A stretch of 64,000 nucleotides of DNA from Eucalyptus grandis (taxonomy: Eukaryota; Streptophyta; Magnoliopsida; Myrtales; Myrtaceae). Shown piece after piece: positions 46,065 to 56,048 of this stretch. The translations under genes and the position numbers were made by a program. Position 1 is the first letter of the stretch. The number at the start of each line of letters is the position of its first letter. The notes under the pieces are model-generated. The model was not told where the DNA came from, did no database searches, and worked only from the letters and a program-made list of their open reading frames with translations. The stretch is taken from assembly GCF_016545825.1 (NCBI RefSeq), contig NC_052619.1, positions 37,663,682 through 37,727,681 of the forward strand. Reading direction: 5' to 3'.

Positions 46065-47300
46065 TTAGTCGTGTGAGGAATGGAAATAGCCCTATAAAAT
46101 ATTTCGCACGTTGAAGCGAAATTAATGGAAGTCAGAATGTAAAGTCCAAAGAGTAGCAACCAGACAACTTCCTGGCCCCCTCTCATTTCCGATTCCCCTC
46201 TCTCTCTGTCTCTCTCTCCCCCCCCCCCCCCTCTTTTCACCTCTCTTAATCAAAGTCAGAATGTACAGTCCAAAAAGTAGCAACCAAAATATTTTCCACT
46301 CAAAATTCAGGTTTTAGACGAACATTGAAAAAGATAGTCATTTTTCAGGAAATTGAGTTCCTAAAAAATATTTTCCAAAAAGGTGATATTTTCCATGAAA
46401 CGAATGAATCCTTAGTCGTGTGAGGAATGGAAATAGCCCTATAAAATATTTCGCACGTTGAAGCGAAATTAATGGAAGTCAGAATGTAAAGTCCAAAGAG
46501 TAGCAACCAGACAACTTCCTGGCCCTCCTCATTTCCGATTCCCCTCTCTCTCTCTCTCTCTCACCCCCCCACCCCCCCTTTTCACCTCTCTTAATCAAAG
46601 TCAGAATGTAAAGTCCAAAAAGTAGCAACCAAAATATTTTCCACTCAAAATTCAGGTTTTAGTCGAACATTGAAAAATATAGTCATTTTTCAGGAAAATG
46701 AGTTCCTAAAAATATTTTCCAAAATGTGATATTTTCCATGAAAACGAATGAATCCTTAGTCGTGTGAGGAATGGAAATAGCCCTATAAAATATTTTGCAC
46801 GTTGAAGCGAAATTAATGGAAGTCAGAATGTAAAGTCCAAAGAGTAGCAACCAGACAACTTCCTGGCCCTCCTCATTTCCGATTCCCCCCCCTCTCTCTC
46901 TCTCTCTCCCCCCCCCCCCTTTTCACCTCTCTTAATCAAAGTCAGAATGTACAGTCCAAAAAGTAGCAACCAAAATATTTTCCACTCAAAATTTAGGTTT
47001 TAGACGAACATTGAAAAAGATAGTCATTTTTCAGGAAATTGAGTTAAAAAAATATTTTCCAAAAAGGTGATATTTTCCATGAAACGAATGAATCCTTAGT
47101 CGTGTGAGGAATGGAAATAGCCCTATAAAATATTTCGCACGTTGAAGCGAAATTAATGGAAGTCAGAATGTAAAGTCCAAAGAGTAGCAACCAGACAACT
47201 TCCTGGCCCTCCTCATTTCCGATTCCCCTCTCTCTCTGTCTCTCTCTCTCCCCCCAGCCCCCCCTTTTCACCTCTCTTAATCAAAGTCAGAATGTAAAGT
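45942..47300. repeat. Four-copy tandem array, period about 345 bp
   Basis: Units begin near 45942, 46286, 46631 and 46972, each with AAAATATTTTC, CTCAAAATT, GGTTTTAG and CGAACATTG. Each holds the right end of the Harbinger-like element, its TTA, the flank CCTATAAAATATTT, an AAGTCAGAATGTAAAGTCC word, ACCAGACAACTTCCTGGCC, and a (CT)n plus C-run whose length varies. Unit 1 has one such segment, so the array grew after the large duplication. Confidence 0.85.
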
Positions 47301-47346
47301 CAAAAAGTAGCAACCAGACAACTTCCTGGCCCTCCTCGTTTCCAAT

Positions 47347-47390
<44 letters not shown>

Positions 47391-47472
47391 CCCCTTTCAC
47401 CTATCTTAAACAAAGTCAGAATGTAAAGTCCAAAGAGTAGCGACCAGACAACTTCCTGGCCCTATAAAATAT
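47300..47472. repeat. Further short repeats of the ACCAGACAACTTCC block
   Basis: Two partial copies (near 47310 and 47440) with a 45-base (CT)n tract between them at 47349-47390, ending CCTATAAAATAT at the junction to the back-duplication. Confidence 0.7.
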
Positions 47473-47473
47473 C

Positions 47474-49471
47474 ACATGTCTTATGTAAAAGTATCTCGCT
47501 AATGATAAGGAAAAAAGACAAATTCTTTGATACAATAAACAACTTAAGTCTTTTTTTTTCATAATTCCTCTTATATTATTTTATCTATTCTTGATCTCTC
47601 TTAACTTTTTTATTGTCAACTTTGTCTCTCTTATTTCAAAAGCTTACTTTCTTGGTGAATTTTTTATTTTTAGTTTCAATGGTCTAAAATATATATCAAG
47701 TCTCTTTACTAACTTTATTTAAAAATGTATCCCTTTCCTACAGATGTAAGATGTTATAAAAATATCTAGGAATACATTAAAAACATCATGTACAATCAGA
47801 AATCCTAATATCTTTTCATAAACACTTTATAAATAATATTAATTTTTGTTAATTCAAAATAATGAGATTTCACTGGCATTTCAAAAACTATATTATTTTA
47901 TGCAATGTTATGATTTAATTAAATTTCATTTTTAAAGTTTCACGTTGAAGAATGTAATAGTGATTTTATTTTGGAAAATCTTCAAGAAGGGTTTTTTTTT
48001 TCCTTCTCCTTCAATTGATCATCCCACTCTATGTATATGAATATGAGAGAAGATTGATAAAAAGGGATTTGACTGTGGTATGTACAACAAAAGTGAAAAT
48101 TTATAAACAAATGATTGCGTTAAGAAATTGTCTATGTCAAATCTTTTTTAAATTCTACTTGACAATTTATCCACAAATCCACTCCACAACGTAGAAAAGT
48201 TTTAGGTTTCCTGAAAGTTTCTCTTTTCGGTAAAATTAACTTTTGTGGAAGTAAAATCTAACGATAAAAGAAAACATAGTGCCTATAACATACATGAGAA
48301 TCTTGTCTTTTTGATAACCAGATCCTACATAAGGATAGATATACTAAATAAAAAGGAAAGCAAATTAATTTAGGGTCATCAGTTTTAATTGTAATTGAAT
48401 AATTGAGGGCAATTCAATTTTTTTTTTTAGCAAAAACTAAAAAGCAAGTAAATTTAGGCTCGCTCCAGTTCGGTCAAGAAAAATATTTTCCATTATTGAA
48501 AAAATAACCTTTCAAGTGAAAAATGTTTTCCATTTTTCAAAAGTGAAAAACATTTTCCATAACTTCTTTCACCAAACACATTTTCGTTTTATTTTTATGC
48601 TTTATTTTTTTTTTTTATTTTTTTTTTTTTTAAATCAAGTTTTTAATTTTTTCCTTTTTTTTTTTTTTTTCTTTCTTTCCTTTTAATCTTCTTCCTTGGC
48701 CTTAGCTGGTCGTTGGCCACAGCGGCGATCTGCGACCGGCCATGAGCGAGCTCGAGCCTCACCCTAGGTCGGCGAGGCTCCGCCTAGCCTAATCTAGCGA
48801 AGTCGAGCTCGCCCGAGCCCGGTGAGCTCGGGCCTTGCCAGATCCAACGAGTTGGGCAGGGCTCGGGCCTCGCCCGATCTCGCCAAAGGTTTGTCGGGCT
48901 CTAGCAAGCCGTGTGCTCATTGGATCTGGCGGCGGAGCTCGGGCTCCCAATCTATCGGCGAGCCCGAGCTCCGCCGCCAAATCCGGCGAGCTTGCAGCTC
49001 ACCTGGATCAGCCGAGCCTCGAGTTTGCTGGATTTAGCGACCACGTCTTGGTCGACCGCTGGGCAACCGGTCATCGTCAAGCATGCGACGGTAGAGGAAG
49101 GAGGAGGAAGAAGGAGGAGGGAAAAGAAAAAGAAGGAAAAAATAATACAAATAATAAAAATTTCGATTTTTTTAAATACAAATAATTTTAAAAAAATTGT
49201 AAAAAAAAAATATAAAATATAAACTAATTTTTTAGTCAATTAAAAGATTTAAAATTCAAATTTTTGATAAAATTTTCTCAAATAATTAAATTAGCTAACT
49301 AACGGTGAAAAATATTTTCCAATGAAAATTCGGGTTTTAGTCGAACATTGAAAAAGATAGTCTTTTTCGGAAAATGAGTTCCTAAAAAAAATATTTTTCA
49401 AAAGGTGATATTTTCCATTAAACGAATGAATCCTTAGTCGTGTGAGGAATGGACATAGCCCTATAAAATAT
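47474..49471. repeat. Internal back-duplication (second copy of 44103 onward)
   Basis: At 47472 the sequence jumps from CCTATAAAATAT to ACATGTCTTATGTAAAAG, the same as at 44103, and then follows 44103-46110 almost base for base, including a second Harbinger-like element. The offset is 3371 bases. The two copies look much more alike than either does to unit 1, so this is a later event. Confidence 0.85.
48457..49433. mobile_element. Second copy of the Harbinger-like element (by back-duplication)
   Basis: Duplicate of 45080-46064. Its left terminus is damaged (GGCTCGCTCCAGTTCGGTC), the right end GAACGAATGAATCC-type terminus with TTA at 49434-49436 is kept. It arose by segment duplication, not transposition. 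Confidence 0.65.
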
Positions 49472-50010
49472 TTCGCACGTTGAAGCGAAATTAATGGAAG
49501 TCAGAATTTAAAGTCCAAAGAGTAGCAACCAGACAACTTCCTGGCCCTCCTCGTTTCCGATTCCGCTCTCTCCCCACACCCCCTCTCTCAATCAAAGTCA
49601 GAATGTAAAGGCCAAAAAGTAGCAACCAGACAACTTCCTGGCCCTCCTCGTTTCCGATTCCCCTCTCTGCCCCCACCCCCCCCCCCCTTTGACCTCTCTT
49701 AATCAAAGTCAGAATGTTAAGTCCAAAAAGTAGCAACCAGACAACTTCCTCGCCCTCCTCGTTTCCGATTTCTCTCTCTCTCTCCTAATCAAAGTCAGAA
49801 TGTGAAGTCCAAAAAGTAGCAACCATCGAAAAATGGTATGATGGCTTCTTCAACCTTTTGCATTTGGCGTTTTCTGGCCAAGCACCAAGTACGCCCCACT
49901 TCGTTTAACTTTTTTTCTGCATGACGACGACAATCTCGTGACGAGCTTTCTCACGTGATAAAGCCACTCTTTCTCTCCCTCCCTATCCAACCCCAAAATT
50001 AACCCATCAT
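49472..50010. repeat. Degenerate PAP upstream copy in unit 2
   Basis: Counterpart of 31690-32090, with three or four short tandem copies of the AAGTCAGAATG...ACCAGACAACTTCC block and C-rich tracts, then GCATTTGGCGTTTTCTGGCC and CTATCCAACC. Confidence 0.65.
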
Positions 50011-51347
50011 CATAATGATTTTCGACCCCCTAACTCATTATCTTAATTATTATTTGTTTGTGTTTTTGGGTGTTGGGGGGATTATCCAACAAATCATAAG
50101 CCTATTGCATTTTTACAAATTCAATTATGAACTATCTAATTTTGTTAAGTGAGTTTTAAATATTTTTATGTTTTGCCAACCAATTTCATCCGGCCAATTT
50201 TAATGAGAAATTACTATGTGGATGCTCGTTATTATACGTGGCATGATCGGCAGTGTTGTTAATAATTTTTATTAATATTTTAATATTTTTTCTTATTAAT
50301 TTTTTCTTTTTTTTGTTACTTACAGTGATTGTGATTTCGCCAAACCGAATCAAAATGAACCTCTAAAAATAATGAATTTAAAAAAATATATTAAAATATT
50401 ACTAAAAAATATTTACTTTAGCGCCGGTTGTGCTATATAGGACGGCCGACATCCACGTTAATAATATTTTGAAAAATTGGCCGAGATGGACTCATTTAAC
50501 AAAACGTGAAAATGTTAAGGATTTAACAAAATTAAAAGGTTTAGGACTATATTGATAAAAAGTTTAGAATTTTTTGGACAATATTCCCCATTTGGATGGT
50601 TTGGTTCGATTTGTCGGGGGCTTGTACAATGCTTATTTTCCTCTTCATGGTTTTGTATGATGTTTATTTCATATAGATCTCACGGTTCTTTCTATCCAAA
50701 GGTTATCGAAAAGCCATCTTTTGTTCGACGTTGATAAATACTACGCGGCGCTAAACATATGTTAAATCCTTTTCTTTAATGTAATTGCGAATCAACTCAT
50801 CGTGACCACCTTTGAACGGAACGAAACAAGAATTATCAAATTCGATTTGCATCGCATTATTTGTCGACCCGGCTTGAGGTGGATCGAACATTTCCATTTG
50901 GAACTCATCAGCGTCGGCCGAGAAATGTGTTCCGAATCGAGTCGCGGAATCCGTTGGAACGCATCACCCGGAAGACGGTGTCAAAGAAGTTGGCTAATTC
51001 AAACCAATACGATCAAATCCAAAAGTACATTCGCTTTCTAATCATTCCCTATATTACTTAAATCACCGAGTTTTCTATTTTCAATCCAAATCAAACGGAT
51101 TTTGAATTGTATTTATGGACTTATGCTGTCCAGACCCGATTTATTGTAATGGTAGATAAGTCTCGCGCAACCTTAAACTAACACGATACATTGAAAAGAC
51201 TGATGTGAATGCGGGTGAGTCGCGACTGATGATGGCAATATCATGCTGCTGCTATGTCCGAGTGGATCCGCCTTCAATGGTTACGGACTAGGGAGGAGAT
51301 GTGTGTCCAAATGTCTTTAATTCCATGTTCCCTTGAACCTAAACTTG
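50011..51347. other. Intergenic DNA with dispersed repeat copy B2
   Basis: Collinear with 32090-33340. The dispersed repeat (50580-51060) is more complete here than in unit 1 and keeps the centre that matches 27440-27890. No gene. Confidence 0.6.
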
Positions 51348-51352
51348 CCTAC

Positions 51353-52103
51353 TGTTAAAATATGTCTCGAGTTTAAGCCCAATGCAAAATTACGAATATT
51401 CCGAATTGGATATATTGCGGATGTTCGAAATCGAGTAAAGAAGATCCGAAGATCAACTTTCCGAATTTGAATCCGCGTTGGAGAGTTTGGCCGCTAAAAT
51501 AGGAAAGTCCAACTTTGACTAAGACTTGGATTTTTTGTTTAAAATATACAAAGATATGTTTTGGATAGGAAACAAAATCCTATGAGAAGTTGGCAAAAGA
51601 ATAAGGGTTTTACTTATATATAGACTTAAGGCCATGGGTGATAGGTGTGGATCACAAGTTGTTTTGAAGCGCCACATGAGTGCTTGGTGTTCTACCGTTG
51701 ATCGTGAAGAATTGATCTTGAAGCGCCGTCTCGTTGTCGAGTGCTTGGGAGGGATTTTCTTTGTCGTGAATTACATCCAAGAAGGTTTAGTGTTGAAGCC
51801 AATTAAATCTTGTGGTAAGATTTGCGTGTAATTCCTTTGTGAGATTGAGAGATTATTTCTTGAGGAATTTCGGGGCTAAACACTTTGTGTGTGTTATTGG
51901 GTGTAATTGGGGCTTGGGAAACATTGAGAGAGTGTTTGAGTGACTTGAGTGTGTAATCTCCTTGTATCGCTTGATCTTTAGTGAAATTCGATCTTTGCTC
52001 TCCCCGTGGACGTAGGTCTTTACGGCGAACCACGTAAATCCGGTGTCGATTTATTTTCTTCTTCCGTCTATATTTTGTTCGATCGCTCGCCCTATCGCAA
52101 CAA
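51353..52103 (+). repeat. 5' LTR of the young copia element
   Basis: Begins TGTTAAAATATGTC and ends ATCGCAACA(A); includes TATATATAGACTTAAGG, a likely TATA region of the element's promoter. Confidence 0.9.
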
Positions 52104-52386
52104 GTGGTATCGAGCCGAGGCTTGGCTGAGTTGGGCGAATCGATGGCGACGAAGAAGTAAAAGTGAGAATCGGCAGATTTGATGGGAAGGATTTTAGTTT
52201 CGGAAGATGCGGATTGAAGATTATCTTTATCGGATGAAACCGCACTTGCCCTTGTTTGGGGAGAAACCGGCGACGATGAAGCAAGGCGATTGGGATTTCT
52301 TTGGATAGACGAGCTATGGGTGTTATTCGGGCGACGTTGGCTCGTAACGTCGCGTTTAACATCCTAAAGAGAAGACCCTTTGCGAT

Positions 52387-52917
52387 TTGATGCAAGCCCC
52401 ATCGGATATGTATGAGAAGCCCTCTGCGATCAACAAGGTCTGTTTGATGCGACGTCTGTTTAACTTGAAGATGAAAGAAGGTGCGTCAGTTGCAAATCAT
52501 ATCAATGAATTCAATGTGATTGTTAGTTTGAGTTCAGTTGAGATTGATTTTGAAGATGAGGTATGTGCTTTGATTCTATTATCCTCATTGCATAATAGTT
52601 GGAATACTACCGTTACTGCTGTTAGTAATTCCTCCGGGTCAACAAGTTTGACGTTTGATGGGGTTCGAGATTTGATTCGGCGAGGACATTCGTAGAAGAG
52701 AATCGCGAATCTGCATCTCTTGCTCTAGTAGGTGAAAATAGAGGAAGAGCTGTAACACGTGTGGATAATGGTAGTACTAATATGAACAGACGTAGTCAAT
52801 CTAGGACTACTAATGTTGTCTGTTGGAGTTGTGGCAAGAGGGGGCATCTTAGAAGGGATTGCCTTAAGCTGAAGAATAAGAAGGGTAAGGGAATTATGGT
52901 TGATTCTACGAGATAAT
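52387..52917 (+). pseudogene. copia gag with zinc knuckle, frameshifted
   Basis: The frame at 52387-52695 reads MYEKPSAINKVCLMRRLFN and NSWNTTVTA, matching UBN2-type gag. After a break the zinc knuckle CWSCGKRGHLRRDC with all four ligands follows at about 52822-52863. The N-terminal part before 52387 is in other frames. Confidence 0.75.
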
Positions 52918-53742
52918 GTTGCAACCGTAGCGAGATAATGCGATTATGTCTTGTCATCCTCACGATTATTCATTGTTTGATGGATGGATTATGGATTCTG
53001 GTTGTTCTTTTCATGTCACACCAAATAGAAATTGGTTTATCACTTATCGGTGCACGGGTAGTGATAAAGTCCGGTTAAGGGAACAACGCCGAGTGCGATG
53101 TTGTGGGTGTTAGTGATATTAAAATCAGAATGCATGATGGTATCGTGAGGACATTGACTAGAGTGAGGCATGTTCCGTAATTAAAAAGAACTTAATTTCC
53201 TTGGGTGTCCTAGATTCATTTGGTTGCGGGTATTCTTCAAAAGGTGGAGTTCGAAGGTTGTTCGAGGTGCCCTAGTGATAATGAAAGGAATCAAGCACGA
53301 TGGCCTGTATAAACTTCAAGGTGAGGCGTGATAAATTCCGCCTGCGGAGACGTCGGATACATCCGTTCGAGAGTCTTTTGACTACTCGAGGAAGACTGGG
53401 TGTTTGTGCCAAGGCACAAGTTTAATGCGATGTCGGGATCTCGCAGTCAAGAGCTTTGATCGAGACGGAGGCGGTAAGTCGATCAAGCATGTGCGGGTGA
53501 CAATAGCATAGAGTTCTGCTCGGAGCTGGCAAATAAATTCTGCATGAAAGAAGACATAGTGAAACACCGCACTAGTACAAATAAATCACAACAATTTGCA
53601 GAATTGATGAGCATAATATTACTAGAGACGCCCCGAAAAATGATCTTTAATGTTGTTATTGCTAGGAGAATCCTAGCCGATGTGCTTAGTACGGTAAGCT
53701 ACCTGGTGAATAGATGCTATTGAATGGCAGGCTCCTAAAGAA

Positions 53743-54180
53743 GTGTGGTCAGGTAACGTTGCTGATTATTCTATTTTTAGAATGTTTGGTTGCTCATGTT
53801 ATTTTCGAGTGAGTGATGGTAAGCTCGATGGGAGGGCAAGGTGCATATTTCATGGCTATGCACAAGGTGAGCGAGGTGATCGGTTGTGGTGCCTAGATAT
53901 AAATTCACCTGTTAACAGCAGAGAAGTTACGTTTGACGAGTCTCCAGTACTTCTGGCTAGGAGTAATTATAGCAGTGTTCAAACGGATCTGAACGGTGTT
54001 CAGCTTGAGGTGGAGTTGCGACTAGAAACTCCTGAGGTAGCGAGTACAAGTACTAGCAAAGTAATCAACATAGATGGTGCTCATAGCGAGGTGGAGCCTA
54101 TAGAGCCAATGGTTCTTTATGAATCGCTGAAATTAACAAGGTATGTATTCGATCTCCCGATGATATGGATGCAACAATGA
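53743..54180 (+). pseudogene. copia integrase C-terminal fragment
   Basis: MFGCSCYFRVSDGKLDGRAR and IFHGYAQGERGDRLWCLD are the conserved copia segment after the integrase core (FGCxxYxH...KLDxRxxxxxFxGY). The integrase core is missing or scrambled upstream, and the frame ends where reverse transcriptase should begin. Confidence 0.75.
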
Positions 54181-54416
54181 TTTTGCTTTATCTACGCGGT
54201 TAAGGAGGTTATGTCGGAAAATCCTTGTGGAGCGGTTAAAGGTGCATGTGGAGTTGGTATTCGATGAGGTCCTCGGTTATGGCGAAGTTCAAGCGAGGCT
54301 TGGACTTGCACAATATCTGTGGTGGTTGAGCCCATCGGGGCTAGGGAAAGTAGCAAGTAGAGTTTGAATTTTACGAAGCGTGCGACTTAGCTCAAACGTC
54401 GAGCCAAGGTGGAGAT

Positions 54417-55167
54417 TGTTAAAATATGTCTCGAGTTTAAGCCCAATGCAAAATTACGAATATTCTGAATTGGATATATTGCGGATGTTCAAAATCGAGT
54501 AAAGAAGATCCGAAGATCAACTTTCCGAATTTGAATCCGCGTTGGAGAGTTTGGCCGCTAAAATAGGAAAGTCCAACTTTGACTAAGACTTGGATTTTTT
54601 GTTTAAAATATACAAAGATATGTTTTGGATAGGAAACAAAATCCTATGAGAAGTTGGCAAAAGAATAAGGGTTTTACTTATATATAGACTTAAGGCCATG
54701 GGTGATAGGTGTGGATCACAAGTTGTTTTGAAGCGCCACATGAGTGCTTGGTGTTCTACCGTTGATCGTGAAGAATTGATCTTGAAGCGCCGTCTCGTTG
54801 TCGAGTGCTTGGGAGGGATTTTCTTTGTCGTGAATTACATCCAAGAAGGTTTAGTGTTGAAGCCAATTAAATCTTGTGGTAAGATTTGCGTGTAATTCCT
54901 TTGTGAGATTGAGAGATTATTTCTTGAGGAATTTCGGGGCTAAACACTGTGTGTGTTATTGGGTGTAATTGGGGCTTGGGAAACTTTGAGAGAGTGTTTG
55001 AGTGACTGAGTGTGTAATCTCCTTGTATCGCTTGATCTTTAGTGAAATTCGCTTCTGCTCTCCCAAGTGGACGTAGGTCTTTACGATCGAACCACGTAAA
55101 TCCGGTGTCTGATTTATTTTTCTTCTTCCGTCTATATTTTGTTCGATCGCTCGCCCTATCGCAACAA
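54417..55167 (+). repeat. 3' LTR of the young copia element
   Basis: Near-identical to 51353-52103; differences cluster in the last 250 bases (small indels at GTGTGTGT and at ATTCGMTCT). Confidence 0.9.
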
Positions 55168-55172
55168 CCTAC

Positions 55173-55730
55173 TAGAAAATTTCTTCTTCTTATTATTTTT
55201 TTTTTTTGTCAAAGTGCAAATGGATTCTAGTGTCGTGCCATCTTAAACTTAGAACCACGTCTTGCTCTTATCTTATAGAAAGCTTGAAGCATCGAACATT
55301 TGACAATCATAACATAATTAGTTTCAAAATTCCATATTCTAGAAAATCATCTCGTCGTTTCTATTTCTAGATTTGTTTCTTCCCAGCCTTCTCTCCATTC
55401 CTCCATTTCTTTGAATTTTTTAATAACAATGGACGATGATGCTCTACCTATATGATAAACACAAGTAATAAATAAGAGAATACTAAAGATTCAAACCATA
55501 GGATTTCTCAATTCTGACATAAGCTACTTATAATAAATTAACCAACCAGCAAAACTACTAGTTACATATAACATCTTATATTTGCATCCGATGTATCAAC
55601 CGACTTAATCTTAATTTTAAAGTGCAGAAAATAGTTCACACGTTCGAAGCTGCGTTAACCACAACGTGAAAGAATCCGAAACTAACTACCAGACAACTTC
55701 CTCGTCCTCGTCCTCGTCCTCCTCGACTCC

Positions 55731-55735
<5 letters not shown>
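55173..55735. other. PAP copy 2 distal upstream region
   Basis: Continues the unit 1 match from about 33345. No gene seen. Confidence 0.6.
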
Positions 55736-55775
<40 letters not shown>

Positions 55776-55974
55776 CGAGCAAGTCAAACTCACGAGCTAG
55801 CGGCAATGGCGGTGACAGCTTCTTCGTCGTCCTTTGGCATTTGGCGGCTTCTGGCGCAGTACCCACCACGCCCGCTCCCCTGCTTTTTCCGCATGGCCAC
55901 GACGGCGAACGCGTGATGCGCTTTCACATGGGAAACCGCTAACCTGTCCCTCCATATCCAACCGCATATTTAAA
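55736..55974 (+). promoter_or_regulatory. PAP copy 2 promoter region: CT tract and TATTTAAA
   Basis: A (CT)n run at 55736-55770 and TATTTAAA at 55967-55974, 75 bases before the start codon, in the position of the altered TTAATTAAA of copy 1. A 36-codon frame (55806-55916) is kept at the same length as in copy 1. Confidence 0.45.
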
Positions 55975-56048
55975 CTCCTCGCTGCTGCCACCGTCGTCGT
56001 CGTCGTCGTCTGTCCATCCGACTCTCTCTCTCTCTCGACGCGCGAGAA

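Larger units (their letters stand above)
51353..55167 (+). mobile_element. Young Ty1/copia retrotransposon lacking reverse transcriptase, unit 2 only
   Basis: LTRs at 51353-52103 and 54417-55167 are nearly identical (about 15 differences by eye). A 5-bp duplication CCTAC flanks the element (51348-51352, 55168-55172). The primer site TGGTATCGAGCC follows the first LTR and the polypurine AAGGTGGAGAT precedes the second. The 2.3-kb interior keeps gag, the zinc knuckle CX2CX4HX4C (CWSCGKRGHLRRDC near 52820), a protease fragment MDSGCSFH and an integrase C-terminal fragment, then jumps to the right LTR without reverse transcriptase or RNase H. It must have been moved by another element's enzymes. 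Confidence 0.9.

Noticed and set aside
45956..47271. Repeated minus-strand frames (WLLLFGLYILTSINFA) that look like a small membrane-protein family
   Set aside because: They are the ~345-bp tandem units read antisense, starting in CT/C-rich microsatellite; not independent genes.
45942..47300. Regular repeats considered as a CRISPR array or satellite centromere
   Set aside because: Units are ~345 bases without spacers and in a plant nuclear context; four copies are too few for a centromeric satellite.
52051..52395. 114-codon minus-strand frame over the copia gag start
   Set aside because: Antisense to the broken gag N-terminus; no match to a known protein.
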